Notes: generated from the letters alone by a model not told the origin. A DNA stretch of 47,472 bases from an uncultured Acidobacteriota bacterium (GCA_902825985.1 CADEDC010000017.1:1-47472), one strand, 5' to 3'. Positions 29,156-37,367 are shown, counted from the first letter of the stretch. Program-made: numbers and translations.

Positions 29156-29171
29156 TGCCGGGAATCCGTCA
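29156..29171 (+). promoter_or_regulatory. putative enhancer palindrome TGCCGG-GAAT-CCGTCA
   Basis: It matches the palindrome before the pentahaem cytochrome at 14 of 16 positions and lies 48 bp upstream of a weak sigma-54 element. See the findings for the shared pattern. Confidence 0.55.
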
Positions 29172-29219
29172 TCGGCGCGTTCCGGTCCGCGAATCGGGTC
29201 CAAAGTCTCGCGCCCGCCG

Positions 29220-29234
29220 CGGCATCACCTCTGC
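29220..29234 (+). promoter_or_regulatory. weak sigma-54 promoter candidate
   Basis: CGGCATCACCTCTGC has GG and GC at the -24/-12 spacing and GGCA, but CTGC in place of TTGC. Its ATG lies only 13 bp further on. It is supported mainly by the upstream palindrome at 29156. Confidence 0.4.
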
Positions 29235-29247
29235 ACGGTCTCTCGGC

Positions 29248-30105
29248 ATGCGAAGCACCCGCGCGCACGGGCCGATGGCCGTCGCCGCCGCCGCGTGCCT
29301 GCTGATTGCCTCCGGCTCGGACGCGACGCCTCGCAGTCCGGGAACGATCGTGCGGATCGAGGTGCCCGATGTCGCAGGCACCCGGACCGGGGTGGCCTTT
29401 GCCATCCACGTCGCCGACGACGGCGGCCGGCGGCGGGTGTATTTCCTGACCACCGCCGAGCTGTTCTCCACCCACCGCGGCGACCGCGCCCGGCTGCATC
29501 TGCGCGACGGCGTCCGCGAGCTGCTGCACACCGACATCTTCACGCCGCCGGGTCACACTGGCGTCGCCGTCCTTCGGGTCGTCGACGACAGCCACAGCGA
29601 GCCGTTCGGCGTCACGTTCGAACCGGTCAGAGCCGGCCAGGCCTTCGTGCTCTGGGGGCGCGACGCCGCCCACGACCCCTGCATCGGCAGCGGCCATATC
29701 GGCGCCGTGACGACGCGGCGGCTGCGCGCCGACCGCCGGATGACGGCCGGCTGTCTCGCGCCTGGTGCGCCGGTCAGCCACGAACGCGGCGTCTTCGCCG
29801 TCGCCGGCGAGACCGCGGACGGCGGACCGGCGATCTTCCTGCCGCTGTCCGCCGCCCGCCGATTCGTCCTGCGGCACGTGCCAGGATTGGACGAAGCAGC
29901 GACGCCGCCGCCGCCGCCGCACGTCCAGCTGACGTCGCGTGACGTGGCGGTGCCGGCGATCGACGTGGCCGCCGGCGAGCGACGCGAGGGCCGGCGGCGA
30001 TCCCCCGCCGGCCGGTCCGGCGCGATCGCCGCTGGGGCAGGTCCTCGTCGTGCTTCGCGTACGTCTGTTGTCCCACCTGACGCAGTGAACGGGAGATGGC
30101 CATGA
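29248..30105 (+). CDS. secreted protein with degenerate trypsin-like fold
   Basis: 285 residues with a signal peptide (about 1-27). The segment RVYFLTTAELFSTHRGDRAR, then TGVAVLRVVD, then GCLAPGAPVSHERGVFAVAG follows the order of trypsin-like (S1) strands. The usual His, Asp and Ser are not recognisable: AELF lies at the His site, TGVAVLRV replaces DIALLRL, and APGAPV replaces GDSGGP. It is probably a non-catalytic fold used for binding, but this is inferred from pattern alone. The C-terminal 60 residues are low-complexity, Arg/Pro-rich. Its TGA overlaps the ATG of the next gene (ATGA), indicating translational coupling. An island-type palindrome lies upstream. Confidence 0.6.
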   Translation: MRSTRAHGPMAVAAAACLLIASGSDATPRSPGTIVRIEVPDVAGTRTGVAFAIHVADDGGRRRVYFLTTAELFSTHRGDRARLHLRDGVRELLHTDIFTPPGHTGVAVLRVVDDSHSEPFGVTFEPVRAGQAFVLWGRDAAHDPCIGSGHIGAVTTRRLRADRRMTAGCLAPGAPVSHERGVFAVAGETADGGPAIFLPLSAARRFVLRHVPGLDEAATPPPPPHVQLTSRDVAVPAIDVAAGERREGRRRSPAGRSGAIAAGAGPRRASRTSVVPPDAVNGRWP

Positions 30106-30704
30106 CTTGCACAGCGCGGACCTGCGGTCTTGCGGTCGCGCTCTGTGTCGCGCTGATCACACCAGCGGCGGCGCAGAACGACCGCCCCCCGTCCGGTGAA
30201 CGCGGCACCGAGCTCGACGGTCTCGTCGGCGCCGCGGCGACGGACACCCACACCGGACCGTTTGCCGCCGGCATCGCCGCGTGGCGCCTGACCAGCGCCG
30301 TTCGCGCCGAGGCACGCGGCGCCTGGTTCGCGCGCGGTCCGGGCGCCGCGGCGTTCGCCGCGGACATCGGCGCCGTCGTCAACGTCGTACGGCTCGGGAA
30401 CGCGTCGCCGTACATCGGCGCTGCGGTTGGGTTGTATCGCGCGTCGTTCGACGCGACGACGTCGGCGATGTCGCCGTTCTATCGCCAACGGCTCGGCCAG
30501 ACGCTGACCACCAGTCAGGAGCGCGCGTTCACGGACCCGGCGTTCCGGCTCTCGGCCGGAGTCGACTGGCGGGTGGGCGCACGGCTGTCGCTGCGCCCCG
30601 AGGCGTCGGCGATGTTCGTACGCCGCAACGGCCATGGCGAGACGCTCGGCCTGTTCGGTCTCCGGGTCGGCTATCGGTTCGAGGATCGTCCGGTCACGCC
30701 GTAG
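30102..30704 (+). CDS. putative outer-membrane beta-barrel protein
   Basis: 200 residues with a signal peptide ending at AAAQ (about residue 24). The mature part alternates strand-like stretches (AAGIAAWRLTSAVRAEARGAW, PYIGAAVGLYRASF, AFRLSAGVDWRVGARLSLRP) and ends LFGLRVGYRFEDRPVTP, consistent with a small eight-stranded barrel. ATG 30102 was chosen over ATG 30096 because it forms an ATGA overlap with the preceding stop and has GGGAG six bases upstream. Its last 11 bases overlap the end of the convergent universal stress gene. Function unknown. Confidence 0.65.
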   Translation: MTCTARTCGLAVALCVALITPAAAQNDRPPSGERGTELDGLVGAAATDTHTGPFAAGIAAWRLTSAVRAEARGAWFARGPGAAAFAADIGAVVNVVRLGNASPYIGAAVGLYRASFDATTSAMSPFYRQRLGQTLTTSQERAFTDPAFRLSAGVDWRVGARLSLRPEASAMFVRRNGHGETLGLFGLRVGYRFEDRPVTP

Positions 30705-31632
30705 TGCGGACCGTCAAGACGGGACAGGCGGCCTGTCGGACCACCTGATTGGCGGTCGAGCCGAACAGCATCAGGTCGACGGCATTGCGGCCGCGAACCC
30801 CGAGCACGATCAGATCGGCCGGCATCGCCGCCGCTGCCTTCAGCACTTCGACGTGCGGCTTGCCGTGCACGACCGCGGTGTTCGGCGTGCACCAGTCGCG
30901 CGCCGCTGCCGGAATGAGCGTCGCCAGCCGCTGCGCTGCATCCGCCTCGAGCATCCGGCGATACCCTTCCAGATCGAACACCGGCGCGCTGATCGCCGGC
31001 TCACCAGCCGTGACGGCCGGTGACGGCACGTCCTGAATCGGCCAGTCGAGGACGTGCAGGACCGAGAGCTGCGCATCGGCCTCCTGCGCCACGGCCAGCG
31101 CGGCGCCAAGCGCCGCCACCGACGAGTCCGAGAAGTCCACGGCACAGAGCACCTGCTTGAACAATGCCTTGGCCGCCGTCGGCGCACGCGGCGGTACGGT
31201 CAGCACCGGACAGCCGGCTTTGCGCAGCACCTTTTCCGTGACCGAGCCGAGAACCATGTGCTCGAAGCCCGAGGTGCCGTGCGTGCCCATCACGATCAGA
31301 TCCGCCCGGATCCGTGTGGCGGTCGCCAGGATGTGCGGAATCGGCGCGCCGGGCTCGATGACCGCGTCGGTGGCGACGCCCGCCGTCCGTGCCTGCTCGA
31401 CCCAGTGCTCGACGTCGGTCCGCAGCCGCTCCTGTTCCTCGGCGCTCAGCCCAACCCCGCCGCCATAGCTCGGCATGGCGAGCCCGGGGACCGGCAGGAA
31501 GACCTGGTTGAAGACATGGAGCACGGTGAGCCGCGCCTCAAACCAGCCGGCCAGTCGAACCGCCTGCTCCAGCGCGTGCTGCGAGACGTCGGAAAAATCG
31601 ATCGGGCACAGAATGTTCGTGATGTTCATCAT
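30694..31632 (-). CDS. tandem universal stress protein (two UspA domains)
   Basis: 312 residues from ATG 31632 (a second ATG is at 31629). Two UspA domains: 1-150 (ILCPIDFSDVSQHALEQAV) and 155-312 (VLCAVDFSDSSVAALGAAL). Both carry the ATP-binding signature G-2x-G-9x-G-S: GTHGTSGFEHMVLGS and GVRGRNAVDLMLFGS. Tandem ATP-binding Usps are typical of energy-limited or hypoxic persistence. It is divergent from the ribosome hibernation gene, and the palindrome at 31699 lies between them. No sigma-54 element was seen on its own strand. It converges with, and overlaps, the outer-membrane gene by 11 bases. Confidence 0.93.
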   Translation of the reverse strand: MMNITNILCPIDFSDVSQHALEQAVRLAGWFEARLTVLHVFNQVFLPVPGLAMPSYGGGVGLSAEEQERLRTDVEHWVEQARTAGVATDAVIEPGAPIPHILATATRIRADLIVMGTHGTSGFEHMVLGSVTEKVLRKAGCPVLTVPPRAPTAAKALFKQVLCAVDFSDSSVAALGAALAVAQEADAQLSVLHVLDWPIQDVPSPAVTAGEPAISAPVFDLEGYRRMLEADAAQRLATLIPAAARDWCTPNTAVVHGKPHVEVLKAAAAMPADLIVLGVRGRNAVDLMLFGSTANQVVRQAACPVLTVRTTA

Positions 31633-31698
31633 GGCGAAGCTCTCGCAACCGACATCAGCCGCCCGTGCACCCGTCCGCGGCGCGCTCCGCCGATGATC

Positions 31699-31716
31699 GT
31701 GCCGGGTTTCCGGCAC
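31699..31716. promoter_or_regulatory. putative enhancer palindrome (perfect 7+4+7)
   Basis: GTGCCGG-GTTT-CCGGCAC is a perfect inverted repeat with a 4-base spacer, 59 bp upstream of the hpf sigma-54 element and 67 bp from the divergent Usp start. It fits the GYCGG-N4-CCGKC pattern except that the right arm has G at the K position (allowed). Confidence 0.6.
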
Positions 31717-31775
31717 GCCCGTGATGCAGCGGCCGGCCGCCTCCCGCTTTCACCGGCATTCTACGCGGAGGCCGG

Positions 31776-31790
31776 TGGCATTTTCATTGC
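31776..31790 (+). promoter_or_regulatory. sigma-54 promoter of the hibernation-factor gene
   Basis: TGGCATTTTCATTGC matches the -24/-12 consensus TGGCACG-N4-TTGC with exact GG-N10-GC spacing. Predicted transcription start about 31801, giving a leader of about 48 bases. Confidence 0.75.
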
Positions 31791-31848
31791 GGCCCGATCA
31801 CGTGCGGCCAACGGTTCGTTTCCGGCCGCGATCGTGAGTTCCGGAATC

Positions 31849-32244
31849 ATGACCATGCCGGTGCACGTCACGTTTCGCGATCTCGCTCAGAACGACGTCC
31901 TCGAGGCGCTCATCCGCGAGCGCGCCGAGACACTGCCGCACACCTACAACCGGCTCCTGCACTGCCGCGTGCTGGTCGAGGTGCCGCACCGTCACCATCG
32001 GGCGGGCAATCGCTACCGGGTGCGCATCGAGCTGTCGGTTCCCGGCGATACGATCGTCGTCTCACACTATCCGAGTCTGGACCCGGCGGTCCGGCAGACC
32101 GGGGCGACACCGACCAAGGCCGCGGAACTGGATGCCGGCGACCGCGATGCCGCCATCGTCCTGCGTGAAGCGTTCGACATCGCCCGTCGCCGGTTGCAGG
32201 ACTTCGCCGAGCGGCTGAACGAGAAGCCGCACGTGCGCGTCTAG
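31849..32244 (+). CDS. hpf: HPF/RaiA-family ribosome hibernation factor
   Basis: 131 residues. The fold pattern (PVHVTFRDLAQNDVLEALIRERAETL, then CRVLVEVPH, YRVRIELSVPG and a long C-terminal helix AAIVLREAFDIARRRLQDFAERL) fits the beta-alpha-beta3-alpha ribosome-binding domain. The extra insert (residues ~75-95) and missing C-terminal dimerisation domain make it a short type. It should bind the 30S A/P sites and silence ribosomes under starvation or hypoxia. The start could be ATG 31849 or 31855. A very good sigma-54 element lies 59 bp upstream, so expression should need an enhancer-binding activator. It is adjacent to the divergent Usp and upstream of the HAD-ATPase. Confidence 0.82.
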   Translation: MTMPVHVTFRDLAQNDVLEALIRERAETLPHTYNRLLHCRVLVEVPHRHHRAGNRYRVRIELSVPGDTIVVSHYPSLDPAVRQTGATPTKAAELDAGDRDAAIVLREAFDIARRRLQDFAERLNEKPHVRV

Positions 32245-32373
32245 AGTTCGGCCAGTTGCCGCGGCGGGCGCCGCCCGGGCGCGACCGGCGGGCGGTCGAG
32301 CCCGGCTGGCCGGCGCACCGGGCGCCTCGCGGCAACGGCATGTCAGCAGCTCTCGGGTCGGGAATCGGCCACC

Positions 32374-34125
32374 ATGAAGCTCTCTGCCTTCGCCGTGGAC
32401 TACGACGGCACCATCGCACAGCACGGCGTCTTCGATCCCGACGTCCGCCAGGCGATTGCCGAGGTGCGACGCCGCGGGATCGTCGTCGCGCTGGTCACCG
32501 GTCGCCGGCTCGCCGACCTGCGCCGCGTCGCCAGCGACCTGAGCTGCTTCGACGTGATCGTCGCCGAGAACGGCGCCGTCCTCGATTTTCCGGCCGGCGG
32601 CCGCCACGCCAATCTGTCGCATCCCCCGCCGCCGGCGTTCCTGGACGCGCTGCGCGCCCGCCAGGTGGTGTTCGAGGTCGGCGAGTCGATCGTCGAGGCG
32701 GCGGCGGCAGAGGCGCCGCAGCTGCTGGACGCGATTCGCGCCCTCGAACTGCCGCTGACGCTGGCCTTCAACCGTGGGCGCGCCATGGTGCTGCCGCCGG
32801 CGGTGGCCAAGTCCACCGGACTGCGGCAGGCGTGGCACGCGCTGCGGCTCTCGCTGCACAACACCATCGGCATCGGCGACGCCGAAAACGATCACGATCT
32901 GCTCGACGCGTGCGAGGCCGGCGCCGCCGTCGAGTGGGGCAGCCGGGCGTTGTGCGCGGTCGCCGACGACATCATCCGCGGCACACCGGTCCGCGCGGTA
33001 GCCGACTACATCCGTCGGGTGTCGCACCAGCCGCGGCTGGCGACGTCGCAGATGGGCCGCCGCCGGCTGCTGCTTGGACACGAGCACGACGGCACGCCGG
33101 TGTCGCTGGCGGTCCGCGGGCGGACGATCATCGTCGCCGGCGAACCGGGCACCGGCAAGTCGTGGCTGGCCGGGCTCATCTGCGAGCAGTCGATTCTCCA
33201 GGGCTACGCGGTGTGCGTCGTCGACCCCGAAGGGGACTATCGGACGCTCGAAGCGCTGCCCGGGGTCGTCGTACTGGGCGGCGACGACCCGCCGCCGGGA
33301 CCGCGGGAACTGGCGCGGACCCTCAGACATCCGGACGTCAGCGCCGTCATCGATCTGTCCAGGCTCACGCACCAGGCCAAACTCGACTACGTGGCGACGT
33401 TGATGCCGATGCTCGCGGCGCTGCGCCGACGCACCGGACTGCCGCACAAGATCCTGCTCGACGAAGCGCACTACTTCCTGCCCGATGCCCGGCACGCCCG
33501 CGTCATCGACCCGACCCTGGCCGGCTACATCGTGGTGACCTATCGGCTGTCGTCGCTGCATCCGGCGATTCGCGCCACCGGCGACGTCGTCGCGCTGGTC
33601 ACGCGTGAACGCGACGCCGCCGAGGTCACCGCCATCCAGGGGATGTGCCGTCCGACGCCTGACTCACGGCAGACGCAATCGGTGCTCGGCGACCTCGACG
33701 TCAACGAGGCGGCACTGCTGCCGGGCGCCGACGAATCGCATGGCTGCATCCGCCGCTTCACCATCGCGCCACGGTTGACCGCGCACGTCCGCCACCGCGC
33801 GAAGTACGTCGACATGCCGGTCAGCGACGCGCAGGCGTTCGTGTTCGACGCGCGGCTGCCGCATCAGCGGGCGCGCTCCCTGAAGGAGTTCATCCAGCGG
33901 CTCGGCGAATTGCCGGCGGTCGGCCTGGTTGGACATCTCGAGCGGCACGACTTCTCGCGCTGGCTGCACGACGTCTTTCGTGACCGGCCGCTGGCCGCCC
34001 ACATCGCCATGCTCGAGTCACGGGTCATCGTCGACGACCCGCGCGTCGTCGTCGACGCAATCGGCCAGGCCGTCCGCGCGCGCTACGAGACGAACGGCCG
34101 CCCGGCGCTGGCCGGCGCCGCCTGA
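32374..34125 (+). CDS. fusion of HAD phosphatase and HerA/VirB4-type ATPase
   Basis: 583 residues in three parts. Residues 1-215 form a HAD-IIB (Cof-like) phosphatase: D9-Y-D11-GT (motif I), VTG at 41-43, K146 and GDAENDHD at 168-174. Residues 235-470 form a RecA-like ATPase with Walker A GEPGTGKS (256-263) and Walker B ILLDEAH (360-366), resembling DUF87/HerA proteins. The C-terminal ~110 residues (from ARSLKEFIQRL, with HDFSRWLHDVF) resemble the DUF5752-like module, by memory only. All catalytic residues look intact, so both activities are possible: an ATP-driven machine with a sugar-phosphate or nucleotide phosphatase. No NurA nuclease accompanies it, which argues against DNA-end resection. 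It follows hpf by 129 bp and may be co-transcribed. Confidence 0.8.
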   Translation: MKLSAFAVDYDGTIAQHGVFDPDVRQAIAEVRRRGIVVALVTGRRLADLRRVASDLSCFDVIVAENGAVLDFPAGGRHANLSHPPPPAFLDALRARQVVFEVGESIVEAAAAEAPQLLDAIRALELPLTLAFNRGRAMVLPPAVAKSTGLRQAWHALRLSLHNTIGIGDAENDHDLLDACEAGAAVEWGSRALCAVADDIIRGTPVRAVADYIRRVSHQPRLATSQMGRRRLLLGHEHDGTPVSLAVRGRTIIVAGEPGTGKSWLAGLICEQSILQGYAVCVVDPEGDYRTLEALPGVVVLGGDDPPPGPRELARTLRHPDVSAVIDLSRLTHQAKLDYVATLMPMLAALRRRTGLPHKILLDEAHYFLPDARHARVIDPTLAGYIVVTYRLSSLHPAIRATGDVVALVTRERDAAEVTAIQGMCRPTPDSRQTQSVLGDLDVNEAALLPGADESHGCIRRFTIAPRLTAHVRHRAKYVDMPVSDAQAFVFDARLPHQRARSLKEFIQRLGELPAVGLVGHLERHDFSRWLHDVFRDRPLAAHIAMLESRVIVDDPRVVVDAIGQAVRARYETNGRPALAGAA

Positions 34126-34129
34126 CCGG

Positions 34130-34145
34130 CGCCGGAGAACCGGCG
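34130..34145 (+). promoter_or_regulatory. putative enhancer palindrome CGCCGG-AGAA-CCGGCG
   Basis: Perfect 6+4+6 inverted repeat starting 4 bp after the HAD-ATPase stop and 70 bp upstream of the DUF302 sigma-54 element. Confidence 0.55.
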
Positions 34146-34215
34146 GGTCCGCGCTCCTCCGCCGGCCGACGCCGCGGGCGGCACGCGGATCATCGACGAA
34201 TCGCCGGGCCACGAA

Positions 34216-34230
34216 AGGCACGCCGCTTGC
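34216..34230 (+). promoter_or_regulatory. sigma-54 promoter of the DUF302 gene
   Basis: AGGCACGCCGCTTGC agrees with TGGCACG-N4-TTGC in all but the first base and has the exact spacing. Predicted start about 34242, 17 bases before the ATG. Confidence 0.75.
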
Positions 34231-34258
34231 TCGCACGCGACAGTGCGAGAGGGAAGCC

Positions 34259-34696
34259 ATGACCGACTATGGGCGCCGCCTGATCATCGATGCCGATTTC
34301 GACCGGACCCTGCTCGAGACCATGCGAGCCGTGCAGCTCGAAGGACTCGACATCATCACCCGCTTCGACGTGCGCGAACACCTGAAGCGGCATGCACACC
34401 ACGACTGCCGGCGCTACGTCCTCCTGCAGGTGGCGTCGCCCGATCTGATGCTCCGGGCGCTGCAGACCGACATCGAATCGGGCCCGTTCCTCCCGATGAC
34501 GGTGGGCGTCTACGAGCTCGCGGACGGCGAGACGGCGGTCGAGGCCACCGAGCCGTTCGCGCCGGTGATTTCGGACATGGCCTGGCGCCACGCGTCACCC
34601 GAACTCGCGGCGCTCGCCGACCGGGAGGGTGCCATGCTGGCGAACGCGCTGGGACGCATGCAGCACGTCATCGCCGCCGCGCCGGCCGTGGTGTAG
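34259..34696 (+). CDS. DUF302-family protein
   Basis: 145 residues, one DUF302 domain (DRTLLETMRAVQLEGLDIITRFDVREHLKRH, then YVLLQVASPDLMLRALQTDIESGPFLPMTVGVYELADG). DUF302 proteins are small cytoplasmic dimers of unknown biochemistry, often induced with oxygen-limitation or sulfur/redox genes. ATG 34259 lies behind GAGGGAAGCC, right after a strong sigma-54 element. It converges with the next gene, with six bases between. Confidence 0.88.
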   Translation: MTDYGRRLIIDADFDRTLLETMRAVQLEGLDIITRFDVREHLKRHAHHDCRRYVLLQVASPDLMLRALQTDIESGPFLPMTVGVYELADGETAVEATEPFAPVISDMAWRHASPELAALADREGAMLANALGRMQHVIAAAPAVV

Positions 34697-34702
34697 CAGG
34701 CG

Positions 34703-35770
34703 TCAGGGCGGCTCGCCGGCTTCGAGCCGGCGCCGCAAGGCGTCGACCACCTGGCCGGCCTCATCACGGAGCCGCCGCTCGACGATGCGCCGGACCAGGC
34801 CGCCGAAGAAGCCGTCGAGCACGTCGACGCGAGACCGGTTGAGGTAAGCCAGGTAGCGGGGTGCGCCGCCGCGTCCGCCGACGATTGCCGTGATGGCGAG
34901 CGACCCGGCCATGTAGTGCGACGCGTACACCTGCCGCGACGCGACGACCGCCTCCGGTCCGCCATTTGGACGCGCCATCGTGACGTGCGTGATGCTCACC
35001 ACCGGCTTCCGTCCGAGCATCTCCTTGGACCAGTAGATGAACGACTGAATGTCGGGGCTGCCGCCGGCCGGATAGCGGGTGAGGAAGTCCGCCAGGCCCG
35101 GCACGCGCTCCCGCATGAACGGCGTTTGCCGCAGCAACGCGCCGAACTCGTCGTCCAGGCGCACGGGCGCCGCACGATCGTGATAGGCCGGCTGACCGGC
35201 CAGACCTTCGGCGAGGTAGCGTTCGGCGCGGGCCAGCATCGCCGCACGAAAGGCGCGCTGCACCTCGGTCTGCCAACCCGCCCGGCGGGCCCGGGCCAGC
35301 GGCACGAGCACCGCCATCTCTGTCTCGCTCAGCTTCAGTCCACAGGATCCGGGACGGCAGGCGCGCAATCCGTCGAGGTCGTCCGCGTCGAGTTCCAACG
35401 TGGCGAGATCGTCCAGCTGTGGCGGATCGGAGAAGCGGACGACGGCGGGCGCGTAGCGGCCGCGTTTCATCGCATCGATCCGATGGACCCAGCGCAACAG
35501 CCGGTCGCCGGACACGGCGGTCCTCGATGCCGAGAAGATGGCGACCTGTCCGTCGCCCGCCGCCACCGACTTGACAATCGTCTCGCCGCGTTCGAGGCGA
35601 AGCCGTTCCGCAGCGGCGACGGTGACCGACGGCTGGAAGAAGTCGAACGGGTCGGCGAGCTTCGGCAGCTGGGCCGCCAGGGAGGCCACCGCGAGGCTCG
35701 CGGCAGCAACGGCGGCGGGGACGGTCGCCAGCCACGCGCGACGAACGGTCAGCAGGCCCTCGCGATCCAT
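34703..35770 (-). CDS. membrane-anchored or secreted hypothetical protein
   Basis: 355 residues. The N-terminal segment RRAWLATVPAAVAAASLAVASLAAQLPK is a signal peptide or anchor. The rest is soluble and alpha/beta, with no recognised domain: VTVAAAERLRLERGETIVKS, CRPGSCGLKLSETEM (two Cys), FIYWSKEMLGRKPVVSITHV and HYMAGSLAITAIVGG. The pattern is reminiscent of uncharacterised proteobacterial and acidobacterial exported proteins. It converges on DUF302 and is divergent from hsp20 across 244 bp. Function unknown. Confidence 0.72.
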   Translation of the reverse strand: MDREGLLTVRRAWLATVPAAVAAASLAVASLAAQLPKLADPFDFFQPSVTVAAAERLRLERGETIVKSVAAGDGQVAIFSASRTAVSGDRLLRWVHRIDAMKRGRYAPAVVRFSDPPQLDDLATLELDADDLDGLRACRPGSCGLKLSETEMAVLVPLARARRAGWQTEVQRAFRAAMLARAERYLAEGLAGQPAYHDRAAPVRLDDEFGALLRQTPFMRERVPGLADFLTRYPAGGSPDIQSFIYWSKEMLGRKPVVSITHVTMARPNGGPEAVVASRQVYASHYMAGSLAITAIVGGRGGAPRYLAYLNRSRVDVLDGFFGGLVRRIVERRLRDEAGQVVDALRRRLEAGEPP

Positions 35771-36014
35771 TGTTCGAATATAGCGGCAACGGTGACGGGC
35801 GGGCAGGTGCGACCGTCGATCCGGATCCCCGCGGCTCAGCCAGTGTTCCGGCGCCGGCTTCCCCGCAACCCACGGACCGATGCGCTCACGAGCGCGGTGT
35901 TCGTTCTGCCGCTTCGCAGCAACGATTTTGCACTTCGGCGCTCGTAGGGACGCGCCCTCCGCCGACGTTCGCGGATCGGGCGCGTCCGTGGCATGACCGC
36001 CGGAAGGAGGCATC
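35771..36014. promoter_or_regulatory. divergent region before hsp20
   Basis: 244 bp with a strong ribosome site (GGAAGGAGG) for hsp20 and an inverted repeat TCCGC-N8-GCGGA near 35968. Two poor sigma-54-like words (35895-35909 and one ending TTTTGC near 35930) are not convincing. No CIRCE element was seen. Confidence 0.4.
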
Positions 36015-36458
36015 ATGGAGATTGTGAAGTGGCATCCATTCCGCGAGCTCGAGGAAATCCAGCGGCGACTGAACCGCATGTTCGTCGACAACGCCCCGCG
36101 GCTGAATGACGAGCCGTTCTTCGTCGCCGACTGGGCGCCGGCCGTCGACATCCAGGAAACCGACGCGACCTTCGCCGTCAAGGTGGACCTGCCGGATGTC
36201 AAGAAGGAGGACATCAAGGTCGAGATGCACAACGGCACCCTGACGATCGAAGGCGAACGGAAGCAGGAGAAGGAGGAGAAGGGTCAGAAGTTCCATCGCA
36301 TCGAACGGCAGTACGGCAGCTTCGTCCGGCGTTTCACGGTGCCGGCCGAGGTCGACGAGGCCAAGGTGAAGGCGGCCTTCGCGGACGGCGTCCTGAACGT
36401 CACCCTGCCGAAAGCCGTCGCCGCCGTCGTCAAGCCGGTCGAAGTGAAAGTCGCGTGA
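36015..36458 (+). CDS. small heat-shock protein (Hsp20 / alpha-crystallin)
   Basis: 147 residues. The alpha-crystallin domain covers about 38-135, with DLPDVKKEDIKVEMHNGTLTIEGER and the conserved AFADGVLNVTLPK; the N-terminus (WHPFRELEEIQRRLNRMF) is typical of bacterial class A sHsps. It binds unfolding proteins without ATP, forming large oligomers. ATG 36015 follows GGAAGGAGG at ideal spacing, predicting high translation. It lies within the stress island and converges with the secreted hypothetical downstream by six bases. Confidence 0.95.
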   Translation: MEIVKWHPFRELEEIQRRLNRMFVDNAPRLNDEPFFVADWAPAVDIQETDATFAVKVDLPDVKKEDIKVEMHNGTLTIEGERKQEKEEKGQKFHRIERQYGSFVRRFTVPAEVDEAKVKAAFADGVLNVTLPKAVAAVVKPVEVKVA

Positions 36459-36464
36459 CCGGCG

Positions 36465-37367
36465 TCACGGGAGCTGTCGCACCGCGTCGCCGAACTCGCG
36501 GAGGGAGTTGAACGGCTCGAGCGAGCGCGACGCGCCACCCCGGTAGACGACAGCGAGGCGGAAGGCCGGGATGGCGGCCAGGCGGCGCTGCACCATCTCG
36601 AGGTCGAGGGTCACGCGCGCCCGTGCGCCGCCCGGCCAGCGGACGTCCACGTTGAGGCATTGCGGCGCCGCCGCCTTGGGAACGGCGCTGCACGACGTCA
36701 GCGTCCAGGTCACCGGCGGATCGCCGGTGAGCCGATCGCGTAACCAGGATTCGAACGGCGCGTCCGGCAGGTCGGGCTGCAGCGCGCTGGCGCGCGTCGT
36801 CGTCCGCAGCTGCAGCGCTTCGGCATCGGTCAGGGTCTGCATCGGGTGATCGGCGAAGCGCAGGCGCCGCGCCTCGGCTTCGCTCATCATGTCCGGCAGT
36901 TCCGAGAGCTGGCGGAAGGCGCTGTCGATGTCGAAGAGCCGGATGTCGCCGCGCACCATTCGCGGACGGCCGACGCCGCGGTCATCCCGACCGATGACGA
37001 ACAGCATGTGCACGCCGCGGGAGGATTGCGAGACCGCGATGCAAATCGGTCCATGGCCGTCCTGACGCGGCGCCCCGCACTCGTTCATCTCCCACTGCGA
37101 CGGGAGCCGCAGCACCGATTCGAGCCATCGGTCGAGTCGAATCCCCGGCAGTTCGGGATCGATGTCGGAGCTCCGTACCGCGCGCAGATACTGGACGGCG
37201 TCGCGCTCGACCTGGGCGCGGGTGTCGGCCGTGATGTTGCGCAGGTCGGGCACCGCCAGCGCGGAGGGCTGGGCGCGCGCCGGCAGCGCCGCGGTCATGA
37301 GCGCGAGTCCGCCGGCGAACACAAACGCAGGCCGAACTCCGGGCAGGAATATGCGTGACCTGTTCAC
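36465..37367 (-). CDS. secreted hypothetical protein
   Basis: 300 residues from GTG 37367, chosen because AAGG precedes it and it gives a clean signal peptide (RSRIFLPGVRPAFVFAGGLALMTAALPARAQ). The mature part has four cysteines in two close pairs: NECGAPRQDGHGPICIAV and TSCSAVPKAAAPQCLNV. These probably form disulfides, and the two halves may be an internal repeat: each is preceded by a similar FESWLRDRL/DRWLESVLRL helix. No known family. It is divergent from the second universal stress gene across 85 bp. Confidence 0.72.
   Translation of the reverse strand: MNRSRIFLPGVRPAFVFAGGLALMTAALPARAQPSALAVPDLRNITADTRAQVERDAVQYLRAVRSSDIDPELPGIRLDRWLESVLRLPSQWEMNECGAPRQDGHGPICIAVSQSSRGVHMLFVIGRDDRGVGRPRMVRGDIRLFDIDSAFRQLSELPDMMSEAEARRLRFADHPMQTLTDAEALQLRTTTRASALQPDLPDAPFESWLRDRLTGDPPVTWTLTSCSAVPKAAAPQCLNVDVRWPGGARARVTLDLEMVQRRLAAIPAFRLAVVYRGGASRSLEPFNSLREFGDAVRQLP

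Noticed and set aside
27913..29247. Upstream 445 codons of a 730-residue plus-strand frame
   Set aside because: It runs antisense through DoxX and TerC. Only the part from ATG 29248 has a signal peptide and protein-like composition.
31633..31698. Minus-strand sigma-54 element for the first universal stress gene
   Set aside because: No window with GG-N10-GC also had TTGC-like and TGGC-like halves.
35895..35935. Two sigma-54-like words before hsp20
   Set aside because: One lacks TGGCA and the other has AG instead of GG at -24; neither has a good palindrome at the right distance.
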